From NCBI GenBank assembly GCA_905201055.1, contig CAJKMT010000024.1, positions 1 through 20,579 on the forward strand: a stretch of DNA of 20,579 nt, in the 5' to 3' direction. The translations under genes and the position numbers were made by a program. Each line of letters begins with the position of its first letter. Positions within the stretch are counted from its first letter, which is position 1. This document shows, one piece after another, positions 8,420-15,181 of this stretch. The stretch is from an uncultured Sutterella sp. GTDB lineage: Bacteria > Pseudomonadota > Gammaproteobacteria > Burkholderiales > Burkholderiaceae_F. The notes beneath the pieces are model-generated. The model was not told the DNA's origin. It saw only the letters and a list, made by a program, of their open reading frames with translations, and did no database searches.

Positions 8420-8430
8420 GTCCTCTGATT

Positions 8431-9600
8431 ATGACTGTATTTCAAATCGATACTGCTGAAGAGAAATCCCCTCGCGCCTATCTTGTCTGCGTGAGTACCT
8501 CCCGTATCACTATCCCTGATGCGCCGGAAGAACTCTCGGAGCTTGCGCGAAGCGATGCGCTGGAACCTGTGGGCATGATGTTGGCTAAACGCGATAAACC
8601 GGACCCTGCCACCTATTTGGGCAGCGGCAAAATTGCTGAACTAGCCGACGAAGTCAAACGTCTCAATGTCGGTGTCGTCGTGTTTGACGTGGCTTTGAGT
8701 GCGGCTCAGCAGCGCAATATCGAGCGAACGATCGGCGTTGCCGTTTTGGATCGAACCCAACTCATTTTGGAAATTTTCCAGCGCAGAGCTAAAAGCCGTG
8801 AAGGGCGGCTGCAGGTGGAATTGGCCAGGCTCGAGCATTTGTCAACCCGTTTGGTGCGCGGTTGGACTCACTTGGAACGTCAGCGCGGCGGTTTGGGGAA
8901 AACGGGCGGTCCGGGTGAAAAGCAAATTGAATTGGACCGCCGCATGATCGGAGTGCGTGTCAAACAGTTAAAAGAACAATTGAAGAAACTGTCCAAGCAG
9001 CGCAGTACGCAAAGAAAAGGCCGCGCCAGAAGTGACATTGTTTCGCTTTCGATTGTGGGATACACCAACGCCGGTAAATCCACCTTGTTTAACGCATTGA
9101 CTAAGTCCGACATTTATGCAGCTGACCAGCTTTTCGCTACGTTGGATACAACGGCCAGACGCTGCTATGTGGGTGACGGGGAAAGCGTGGTTTTAAGCGA
9201 CACAGTCGGTTTTATCCGCGGCCTTCCTCACCAACTCGTTGAAGCCTTTAAGTCCACATTGGATGAAACGGTTCACGCGGACATTTTGCTTCATGTGGTG
9301 GATGCTTCGAGTCCTGCAAAAGATGATCAGATTGTTGAAGTCAACAAAGTACTCGAGGAAATTGACGCTCATGAGATTCCGACGATTTTGGTACTCAATA
9401 AAATCGATCAGACGGATCTTGAGCCTGAAATTTTAAGAAATGCAGCCGGCGAAATTGAGGCAGTGCGCATCTCTGCTCTTAAAGGTATTGGGCTCGATAA
9501 ACTGCGGGAAGCCATTTTGGAAAAGTCACGCCAAATTAAAGAACAAAACCAAAGCTTGCCGCGTGAACCCGAAGACTGGGAATTGGAACTTAACGAATAG
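8431..9600 (+). CDS. hflX: Ribosome-rescue GTPase HflX
   Basis: GTPase that splits stalled 70S ribosomes, especially under heat stress. The 389-residue protein has the HflX N-terminal domain with YLGSGKIAEL and the signature GGLGKTGGPGEKQIELDRR around 150-170, a coiled-coil stretch (VKQLKEQLKKLSKQRSTQRK), then a TrmE-Era-type G domain with GYTNAGKST (~210), DTVGF (~257) and NKID (~322). The start chosen is ATG 8431; an in-frame GTG at 8386 lies inside the terminator stem and is not credible. No clear ribosome-binding site precedes 8431. Relatives usually have hflK and hflC next; here the gene is followed by unrelated sequence. Confidence 0.94.
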   Translation: MTVFQIDTAEEKSPRAYLVCVSTSRITIPDAPEELSELARSDALEPVGMMLAKRDKPDPATYLGSGKIAELADEVKRLNVGVVVFDVALSAAQQRNIERTIGVAVLDRTQLILEIFQRRAKSREGRLQVELARLEHLSTRLVRGWTHLERQRGGLGKTGGPGEKQIELDRRMIGVRVKQLKEQLKKLSKQRSTQRKGRARSDIVSLSIVGYTNAGKSTLFNALTKSDIYAADQLFATLDTTARRCYVGDGESVVLSDTVGFIRGLPHQLVEAFKSTLDETVHADILLHVVDASSPAKDDQIVEVNKVLEEIDAHEIPTILVLNKIDQTDLEPEILRNAAGEIEAVRISALKGIGLDKLREAILEKSRQIKEQNQSLPREPEDWELELNE

Positions 9601-9827
9601 CTCAGAGATGTTTTTCTTCTCTGACGAGGAATTTCTTTAACTCTGTCCGAAAAAGTTTGGCAAGGATATTGTCATTGCGTTGCGGATTAAGCCACAAACA
9701 GAATGATTGGATATGATTCTTATGACGCTAAACGATGCCTTGCCGCCATCAAGGTCTCGTCCTATTGTGCGCATCCGTGAAGACTTAGGATATGACTAGG
9801 TTTTGAAAGTTATAAGGATGGTTGGTT
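9601..9827 (+). other. Unassigned spacer between hflX and the acetyltransferase
   Basis: No gene or RNA is recognised. A short hairpin (9602-9608 with 9618-9624) lies at the hflX end without a T run. From 9707 to 9799 one plus frame stays open (LDMILMTLNDALPP, then RIREDLGYD before TAG) and then stays open again to 9838 (VLKVIRMVGYEV), which could be a decayed coding remnant; this is weak. The AAGGA at 9814-9818 serves the next gene. Confidence 0.3.
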
Positions 9828-10397
9828 ATGAAGTCTAAAGCAGCCGATTTTGTTGAAACCGCAACGCCTGAGAAGTTGAAGCAAATTGCTCGTGCCCGGA
9901 TGTTAACACGTCAGTATTGCTTGTCTGAGTATTCAGATAGGAAAAAGAGAATGGAAATACTGACGCAACTTTTTCGCGCTATCGGTGACAACGTTTCGAT
10001 TGACACTCCGTTTCATTGCAATTTAGGAATCAATATTTCAATCGGCAGTAACGTTATCATTGGTGTCAATTGCACCTTTATTGATGACAGCCCGATTTTG
10101 ATAGGTGATAACGTGCTGATTGCTCCCAATGTCCAAATTTACACAGCCTCACATCCAACTGCAGCTTCTGAGCGTCTCATTGAAGACTGGGAGGGGAAAA
10201 ACAGCACATTTTTCAAAACATTTGCCAAACCGGTTGTGGTAGAAGACAACGTTTGGATCGGAGGCGGTGTGATTATTCTCCCGGGCGTTACAATCGGGAA
10301 AAACAGTGTCATAGGCGCAGGTAGCGTAGTGACGCGGTCTGTTCCCGGCAACTCTTTGGCTTTCGGCAATCCCTGCAAAGTGGTGAAAGAGCTTTGA
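9828..10397 (+). CDS. Sugar O-acetyltransferase, maltose/galactoside acetyltransferase-like
   Basis: Left-handed beta-helix (hexapeptide-repeat) acetyltransferase of the Maa/LacA/NodL group, which transfers acetyl from acetyl-CoA to a sugar hydroxyl in the cytoplasm. The 189-residue protein has a helical cap (about 1-50, KLKQIARARMLTRQY), then hexapeptide repeats (ISIGSNVIIGVNC, ILIGDNVLIAPNV), the catalytic histidine at ~109 in YTASHP, and a second repeat set VWIGGGVIILPGVTIG, SVIGAGSVVTRSVP ending FGNPCKVVK. ATG 9828 is preceded by AAGGA at 9814-9818; a TTG at 9822 is less likely. It converges with the GntR gene with two bases between stop codons. Substrate unknown; a detoxification role is often proposed for the family. 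Confidence 0.88.
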   Translation: MKSKAADFVETATPEKLKQIARARMLTRQYCLSEYSDRKKRMEILTQLFRAIGDNVSIDTPFHCNLGINISIGSNVIIGVNCTFIDDSPILIGDNVLIAPNVQIYTASHPTAASERLIEDWEGKNSTFFKTFAKPVVVEDNVWIGGGVIILPGVTIGKNSVIGAGSVVTRSVPGNSLAFGNPCKVVKEL

Positions 10398-10399
10398 GT

Positions 10400-11134
10400 T
10401 TAGTAACTGCCTTTCCCAAGTGTCATGTTGAATGCGTATCGCTTGCCGGGATGGTAACTTACAGAGATCTCAAGCACTTTTCCCTTATCGTCAAGGTAAT
10501 GCCTCAGAATACGCAGTGCAGGTTCATTCGCTGTAGCCCCTAGAATCTTGGCGACATTCGCCGGAAGTGCTACCGCTTGAATGGATTGTTTGACCTGTAC
10601 ACAGTGCTTGTGAAAAACTTCCTCGATAAAAGTAATAATGAGTGTTTCAGGATGTTCTCTCGCCTGAGAGACAACTTCTCCGTAGGCTGTGTTAATAAAA
10701 ACTTTGGTACAGACAACAGCAGGGTCTTCGGGATCGTTACTGGTGCGTATGTTGGTAAATCGCAAGAATTTGGCACCCACAGGGCAGTTAATCGCATTAG
10801 CTAAGTGTTGATCCGCTGTCACAAAGTCAATATCGGTGACATGTCGTCCGTAGTTATGCCCGAATTCATCCAGGTCTTTAATACTTGAAAGTTTCTGATG
10901 GAAATTTCTTGCGCCGCCCGTTGAGATGACACGGGTGCCGTTATGAGGCTGACGTTCAATCAGACCTCGAGCCTTCAGTTCGTTGAGTGCGGCTCGCACT
11001 GTGTTGCGGGAGACTTGTTCGCTTTCCGTGAGCTCAAGCTCAGTGGGCATCAGACTGCCCAAAGGGTAGCGCCCCGAGGCGATTCGATGGGCAAGTTTAT
11101 TGGCAAGCTTTTGCCAAAGAAGCTGTTTTCTCAT
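10400..11134 (-). CDS. GntR-family (HutC/UTRA type) transcriptional regulator
   Basis: A 244-residue DNA-binding regulator. The N-terminal winged helix-turn-helix spans about 5-75 (LAHRIASGRYPLGSLMPTE, SRNTVRAALNELKARGLIER, NGTRVI), and the UTRA effector-binding domain spans about 95-238 (KFLRFTNIR, the EEVFHKHCVQV region, LEISVSYHPGKRY). HutC-type members repress catabolic operons until a pathway metabolite binds UTRA. The gene is divergent from the lyase-transporter operon across a 365-base spacer with several GTAC-containing repeats, so it probably controls that operon and itself. A candidate -10 (TATAAA, minus strand, 11176-11181) lies upstream, with one GTAC repeat at 11151-11163 just downstream of it. 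Effector unknown. Confidence 0.92.
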   Translation of the reverse strand: MRKQLLWQKLANKLAHRIASGRYPLGSLMPTELELTESEQVSRNTVRAALNELKARGLIERQPHNGTRVISTGGARNFHQKLSSIKDLDEFGHNYGRHVTDIDFVTADQHLANAINCPVGAKFLRFTNIRTSNDPEDPAVVCTKVFINTAYGEVVSQAREHPETLIITFIEEVFHKHCVQVKQSIQAVALPANVAKILGATANEPALRILRHYLDDKGKVLEISVSYHPGKRYAFNMTLGKGSY

Positions 11135-11150
11135 AACGAGTCGGACTGCT

Positions 11151-11163
11151 GTACTTTTGTACC
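11151..11163. promoter_or_regulatory. Candidate GntR operator near its own promoter
   Basis: GTAC-TTTT-GTACC places two GTAC cores four bases apart, about 17 bases upstream of the GntR start codon. The half-site TTTGTACC (11156-11163) recurs in the inverted repeat at 11271-11314, which supports a shared operator. Confidence 0.4.
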
Positions 11164-11270
11164 GAAAGTCGCAGATTTATAGATTTCAGAAAACAAAATT
11201 GTTCTTTCTCATATTAGTAAAAAATAGCCCAAAGGGCAATATAACTCTCTAATTTATAAGAATATTTCCC

Positions 11271-11327
11271 ATTTGTACCTTCTTTGAAAATGAACAAATA
11301 AATTAGGTACAAATAGTAAGTATTTGT
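11271..11327. promoter_or_regulatory. Candidate operator cluster in the GntR/lyase divergent region
   Basis: ATTTGTACCT at 11271-11280 is a perfect 10-base inverted repeat of AGGTACAAAT at 11305-11314, with a 24-base spacer. The right arm overlaps a second perfect inverted repeat, ACAAATA (11309-11315) with TATTTGT (11321-11327), five bases apart; a further ACAAATA lies at 11294-11300. This arrangement suits cooperative binding by a dimeric regulator, most simply the adjacent GntR protein. Confidence 0.5.
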
Positions 11328-11363
11328 TTTTCAATAATTTTTCATTTTCAGACTGAAGAGACA

Positions 11364-11389
11364 ATTTGATAATAATCAAATCATTTGAT
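11364..11389. promoter_or_regulatory. FNR-type box upstream of the lyase operon
   Basis: TTGAT-AATA-ATCAA at 11366-11379 matches the FNR consensus TTGAT-N4-ATCAA exactly, inside a longer ATTTGAT/ATCAAAT inverted repeat. A third ATTTGAT copy follows at 11383-11389 and a TTGATCAA palindrome at 11398-11405. It lies about 125 bases upstream of the lyase start, suggesting oxygen-responsive (anaerobic) control by a Crp/Fnr-family protein. Confidence 0.6.
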
Positions 11390-11436
11390 GTCTTAAATTG
11401 ATCAAAAAAAGCTTCATTTCGAAAATTCAAGCGTAC

Positions 11437-11457
11437 CCCGGCGAGATTAATGCCGGG
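11437..11457 (+). promoter_or_regulatory. 5'-leader hairpin of the lyase operon
   Basis: A perfect 6-pair GC stem CCCGGC/GCCGGG with a 9-base loop lies 43 bases before the lyase ATG. No T run follows, so a terminator is unlikely; it may stabilise or structure the leader. Confidence 0.35.
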
Positions 11458-11499
11458 CGTTCTTCTCACTTGTTCAGATCATTTTTAGGAGAGAAACAA

Positions 11500-12852
11500 A
11501 TGGCTTCCTCTGCAGTCGACAGCGTCATTCACGGCTTTCTTTTCAGCACCGATGAAATGCGCGAAATTTTCAGTGATAAATCCTGGGCTCAGAAGTGGCT
11601 TGATACCGAAGCCGCTTTAGCCAAAGCTCAGGGTGAGCTCGGTGTTATTCCGAAAGAAAAAGCCGATATCATCAATAAGTATGCGGATGCCAATCTCTTG
11701 GATCTTCCCTCAATCGGTGAGTACTACAAGAGCTCCATTACGATTGTGCCGCTTCTGAAGGCATTCAAGAAGGTGCTCCCGGACAACGCCGGTGAATTTG
11801 TTCACTGGGGTGCCACGAGCCAGGATATCGTTGACACCGGTTTGGTTTTGCTCGAACGCGATGCTTACAACGTCATCCTTCGCGATATGAAGGAATGCCT
11901 GAAGCATTGCTTGAATTTGGCTAAAAAGTACCGCAATACGGCTCAAGCCGGCCGCACGCACGTGGTGCACGCCATTCCGATTACTTTCGGCTACAAGGCT
12001 GCTGTTTGGGCTGACGAACTCGGCCGCGATATCGAACGCCTTGAAGCGATGAAAGATCGCGTGTTTGTCGGTGAAATGGCCGGTGCCGTCGGTACCCTCG
12101 CCTCTCAGCCGGAAAAGGGTCTCGAAACCCAAAAACGCATGATGGAAATTCTGGGCTTGAATGTTCCGACGATTGCTTGGCACGTTGCCCGCGACAATCA
12201 GGCTGAATTCGTCACAACGCTCGCTATCTGCGCAGGCACCATCGGGCGCATCAACCACGAAATCTTCTCGCTGCAGCACACCGAAATTCTTGAACTTGAA
12301 GAACCGTTCTTCATGGGTAAGGTGGGCTCTTCCACGATGCCGCATAAGCGCAATCCGGCTGTTCTTGAAAATGTGCTCGCTTTGTGCCGCAATGTCCGCA
12401 GCATCGCTCCGTCGATCGTTGAATCAATGGTGAGCGAAAACGAACGCGACTGGGGCTGCTTCCTGTCTGAATGGGAAGCTATTCCGCGCGCCTGCCATAT
12501 GCTTGGCTGCGCTTTGCAAAAGTCCAAGTACATACTTGAAAACCTCATCGTCTACGAAAAGCACATGGAACGCAACCTTAACGTTCAAAAGGGCTTGATG
12601 ATGAGTGAATGCGTGATGATGCACTTGGCCCGCAAGCTCGGTCGCCTCACGGCTCACGAAATCGTCTACAAGAGCTGCATGAAGGCCTATGAACAGGAAG
12701 CTCATCTTAAGGACGTTCTGATGCAAACTCCTGAAGTGGTGGAAGCCTTCACTGAAGACGAAATCGATCTCATGCTCAATCCGCACAGCTATATCGGTTT
12801 GGCTCCCGAATTTGTCGACCGCGTTGTCGCCAAGTGGGAAAGCCGCTGCTAA
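11500..12852 (+). CDS. Fumarase/aspartase-superfamily lyase (adenylosuccinate lyase/PcaB-like)
   Basis: Homotetrameric lyase of the class II fumarase/aspartase superfamily, whose members usually eliminate fumarate (or a muconate analogue) from a C4-dicarboxylate adduct. The 450-residue protein shows all three conserved regions: HWGATSQDIVDTG (~105-117), GRTHVVHAIPITFG (~150-163), and the signature GSSTMPHKRNP (~277-287) with the catalytic serine loop; the C-terminal ADSL_C-like part runs LMMSECVMMHLARKLGR onward. ATG 11500 has AGGAGA at 11487-11492; the open frame extends upstream but without a better start. Its partner is a dicarboxylate transporter and its likely regulator a GntR protein, so a catabolic role on an imported acid is more likely than purine synthesis. 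Exact substrate not determinable. Confidence 0.88.
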   Translation: MASSAVDSVIHGFLFSTDEMREIFSDKSWAQKWLDTEAALAKAQGELGVIPKEKADIINKYADANLLDLPSIGEYYKSSITIVPLLKAFKKVLPDNAGEFVHWGATSQDIVDTGLVLLERDAYNVILRDMKECLKHCLNLAKKYRNTAQAGRTHVVHAIPITFGYKAAVWADELGRDIERLEAMKDRVFVGEMAGAVGTLASQPEKGLETQKRMMEILGLNVPTIAWHVARDNQAEFVTTLAICAGTIGRINHEIFSLQHTEILELEEPFFMGKVGSSTMPHKRNPAVLENVLALCRNVRSIAPSIVESMVSENERDWGCFLSEWEAIPRACHMLGCALQKSKYILENLIVYEKHMERNLNVQKGLMMSECVMMHLARKLGRLTAHEIVYKSCMKAYEQEAHLKDVLMQTPEVVEAFTEDEIDLMLNPHSYIGLAPEFVDRVVAKWESRC

Positions 12853-12864
12853 GAAGTAAATGAT

Positions 12865-12943
12865 AAGGGCTTTCGGTAAAACGAAAGACCTTAAGAGCAA
12901 AAGGGTGAAGCAGATGCAGCGGTGAAATCGGTGCTTCTGCTTC
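12865..12943 (+). promoter_or_regulatory. Two intercistronic hairpins between lyase and transporter
   Basis: Hairpin 1: 12865-12875 pairs with 12882-12892 (one G/A mismatch, 6-base loop). Hairpin 2: GAAGCAG 12907-12913 pairs with CTGCTTC 12937-12943. Neither is followed by a T run, so they more likely act as mRNA processing or stability elements that set different expression of the two genes. Confidence 0.4.
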
Positions 12944-12971
12944 CTGCACATTAATCTAAGGACTATTTGTC

Positions 12972-14384
12972 ATGGCAGAAAAACAAATCAAATGGTGGCA
13001 ATGGGCTATTCCGATTGCACTGTTATTGGGTATTTGGGTGAGTCCCGCTCCTGAGGGTCTGACTGTTCAGGCCTGGCATATGTTTGCCATCTTTGTTGCC
13101 ACAATTATCGGTATTCTCTGCGCTCCGATTGCTTCGGGCGCTTTGATGTTTATTGCATTGGCAGTTACGATCTTTACCAATACGCTCAGTTTCAGTGCTG
13201 CGCTCTCCGGTCTTGCCTCCGGCACGGTCTGGATGATTTTCTCCGCCTATGTGCTTTCTTTGGGCTTCGTGGAGTCCGGCCTCGGTCGCCGCATTGCTTA
13301 CAAGATGCTCTCCATGTTCGGCGGCTCTTCTTTAGGTATTGCCTTCAGTCTCGGTGTTGCCGACTTGATTTTGGCTCCGGCTATGCCCAGCGTGACGGCT
13401 CGTTCGGGCGGTATCGTGCTTCCAGTTGCCAAATCCATCAATATGGTTTTGGACTCTCAGCCGGGTCCGAAGCAGGGCCGCATCGGTGAATTCCTTGTGA
13501 TGACGTGTTTCCAATTCACACCGATTACCGGTGCCATGTTTATGACCGGTATGGCGGCAAACCCCTTGTGCGCACAGTTGGCTGCAAGCGGTCTTGGTTT
13601 GGAAATCAGCTGGGTCGGTTGGTTCTGGGCTGCGGTTGTGCCGGCTATGGTCTGCTTCTTTGTCATGCCGCTTGTCTCCTACAAGATCTTCAATCCTGAA
13701 TTGAAGAAGACGCCGGAAGCGAAGAAGATGGGGCACGATGAACTCGCCAAGATGGGACCGATGACGTCTCGCGAAAAGTGGGTTGCTGTCGGCTTCCTGT
13801 TAGCTTTGGCCGGATGGGGCACCACGATGCTTACGGGCTTAAACGCCAATGCAATCGGTATTGCCTTGGCTGCGTTCCTCTTTGTCACGGGTGCCGTTAA
13901 GTGGAAAGAAGTTTTAAGCGACAAAGCAGCTTGGGATACAGTGATTTGGTTCGGTGTCATTATTTCGTTGGCTACCGGTCTGACCAAGCTTGGTTTTGTG
14001 AAGTGGATGTCTGCCGGTTTCACCTCGATGTTAGTTGGCTTTGACTGGATGACGGCTTTCCTGATTTTGGGTTTTGCCTACATTTATCTGCATTATATTT
14101 TTGCGACAGCTTCGGGTCATGTGGCTGCCATGTACGTGCCGTTTGCCGCTGTGGCAATTGGTGCAGGCGCTCCTCCGATGATGGTTGCTATTTGTTTTGC
14201 CATCTTCTCAAACACGATGTGGGGTATCACGGAATACGCCGGCGGTCCGGGTCCGATCTATTTCGGTCAAGGTTATTTCGAACGTCCGCGCTTCTATAAG
14301 ATCAACTTCATTCTCGTAACACTGAGCGTTCTCATTACGTTCTCTGTCGGCATGGGTTGGTGGAAGATTATCGGTTTGTACTGA
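12972..14384 (+). CDS. DASS-family anion:Na+ symporter (CitT/dicarboxylate type)
   Basis: A 470-residue inner-membrane transporter of the divalent anion:Na+ symporter family (SLC13/CitT), which moves C4 to C6 carboxylates by Na+ symport or by exchange with succinate. Family motifs are visible: PVAKSINMVLDSQPG, the hairpin motif ITGAMFMTGMAANPL (~175-189), SGHVAAMYVPF (~380-390), and TEYAGGPGPIYFGQGYF near 418-434. About 11-13 hydrophobic segments span the whole chain. AAGGA lies about 10 bases before the ATG. It is the second gene of the operon with the lyase and is closed by a strong terminator. Malate/2-oxoglutarate/citrate/tartrate type cannot be separated by eye. Confidence 0.92.
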   Translation: MAEKQIKWWQWAIPIALLLGIWVSPAPEGLTVQAWHMFAIFVATIIGILCAPIASGALMFIALAVTIFTNTLSFSAALSGLASGTVWMIFSAYVLSLGFVESGLGRRIAYKMLSMFGGSSLGIAFSLGVADLILAPAMPSVTARSGGIVLPVAKSINMVLDSQPGPKQGRIGEFLVMTCFQFTPITGAMFMTGMAANPLCAQLAASGLGLEISWVGWFWAAVVPAMVCFFVMPLVSYKIFNPELKKTPEAKKMGHDELAKMGPMTSREKWVAVGFLLALAGWGTTMLTGLNANAIGIALAAFLFVTGAVKWKEVLSDKAAWDTVIWFGVIISLATGLTKLGFVKWMSAGFTSMLVGFDWMTAFLILGFAYIYLHYIFATASGHVAAMYVPFAAVAIGAGAPPMMVAICFAIFSNTMWGITEYAGGPGPIYFGQGYFERPRFYKINFILVTLSVLITFSVGMGWWKIIGLY

Positions 14385-14396
14385 TAGTGTCATTAA

Positions 14397-14424
14397 TGTC
14401 GGATGCTGATTTGAGCATCTGACA
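14397..14424 (+). terminator. Hairpin after the transporter gene
   Basis: An 11-pair stem (14397-14407 with 14414-14424, one G-U) with a GATTTG loop, 12 bases past the stop codon. An alternative outer pairing of AGTGTCA (14386-14392) with TGACACT (14420-14426) is possible. No T run; it may protect the 3' end next to the following terminator. Confidence 0.45.
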
Positions 14425-14436
14425 CTAACCTCAAGG

Positions 14437-14469
14437 ATCCCGCTATAGTCAAGTACTGTAGCGGGATTT
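14437..14469 (+). terminator. Rho-independent terminator of the lyase-transporter operon
   Basis: A 13-pair stem (14437-14449 with 14455-14467, one G-U pair, CAAGT loop) is followed by TT-C-AATTT. It is the best terminator candidate for the operon. Confidence 0.7.
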
Positions 14470-14582
14470 CAATTTAAAATGGCTCAAAGTTTCGGTTTTC
14501 AACTATTACGGACTGGTGTGATCAGCTCTAATTTAACAATTTTGATTGCTATTTGCTTCAATGTTGCTGAAATTAAATTCAG

Positions 14583-14605
14583 ATTTGTATTACATTTGTA
14601 TTACA
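14583..14605 (+). promoter_or_regulatory. RelB operator candidate: two 11-base direct repeats
   Basis: ATTTGTATTAC occurs twice in tandem (14583-14593 and 14594-14604), each holding the palindromic core TTGTA-T-TACA-like TGTATTACA. The E. coli relBE operator core is TTGTAATTACAA, so this is a plausible RelB (ribbon-helix-helix) site. A possible -35 TTGCTG lies at 14564-14569. The repeats end 9 bases before the antitoxin ATG. Confidence 0.55.
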
Positions 14606-14614
14606 TTGACTAAT

Positions 14615-14860
14615 ATGACTACTGCCACAATTTCTTTTCGCATTCTTACAGAAGTTAAAGATTCTGTTAAACCAATTCTTGAAGCCAATGGAATCAGCGT
14701 CTCCGAACTCTGCCAAAGTGTTTTGGAATATGTCGCTGAGACAGGAAAAATTCCTGTCAAAAAAGAGTTACTAAGTGAGGAAGACAGAGAACTAATCAAA
14801 CTTGCTCGAGAGCGTCTGTCTGAGATTGGCTCAATTCCTGTCAAACTTGAGGATCTCTGA
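14615..14860 (+). CDS. relB: RelB/DinJ-type antitoxin
   Basis: An 81-residue antitoxin of the ribbon-helix-helix RelB family, which neutralises RelE and represses its own operon. The N-terminal TATISFRILTEVKDSVKPIL forms the DNA-binding strand and helix, SVSELCQSVLEYVAETG the second helix, and the charged C-terminus (KKELLSEEDRELIKLARERL, IPVKLEDL) would wrap the toxin. The start is ATG 14615; upstream in-frame codons fall in the operator. No clear ribosome-binding site is seen, so translation may start on a very short leader. It overlaps the next frame by one base (TGATG), the standard coupling of relBE. The cognate toxin is interrupted, so this may now be an orphan antitoxin. Confidence 0.85.
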   Translation: MTTATISFRILTEVKDSVKPILEANGISVSELCQSVLEYVAETGKIPVKKELLSEEDRELIKLARERLSEIGSIPVKLEDL

Positions 14861-15144
14861 TGGCTTATTTGCTTGAATTTAAACCAACAGCCTATAAGGA
14901 ATGGAGCAAATTGGATAATTCTGTTAGATCTGCTTTCAAGGAAAAATTGAAAGAAATTTTGCAGAATCCCAAAATTTAGTCGAATCGATTATCTGGTTTA
15001 CCGAACTGTTACAAAATTAAGTTACGTTCTGCTGGTTATCGGCTAGTCTACCAGGTCAATGATAACCAGATTACTATTTTAGTGTTGGCAGTAGGGAAAC
15101 GGGAACGTTCGGTAGCTTACGAAAAAGCAAAAGACCGCCTATAA
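14860..15144 (+). pseudogene. relE: RelE toxin interrupted by an in-frame amber codon
   Basis: RelE is a ribosome-dependent mRNA interferase that cuts mRNA in the A site. Read from ATG 14860, the frame gives AYLLEFKPTAYKEWSKLD onward, closely matching RelE, but codon 40 is TAG (14977-14979). The frame is otherwise intact to TAA 15142-15144 (94 codons before the stop; RelE is 95 residues). The catalytic residues known from E. coli RelE, K52, K54, R61, R81 and Y87, all occur at exactly those numbers downstream of the TAG (YKIKLRSAGYRLVYQV and GKRERSVAYEKA). A single nonsense change, for example GAG to TAG, explains it. The 39-residue product would have no catalytic residue. A sequencing error or suppression cannot be excluded. 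Confidence 0.88.
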
Positions 15145-15181
15145 AAACAAGAGGCTATTCTAAATCTGCACACTCATTAAT

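Noticed and set aside
8386..8430. Upstream GTG start for hflX
   Set aside because: It lies within the hfq terminator stem and would add residues with no family similarity and no ribosome-binding site.
11398..11499. N-terminal extension of the lyase
   Set aside because: The frame is open upstream but covers the leader hairpin; ATG 11500 has a good AGGAGA site and gives the normal superfamily length.
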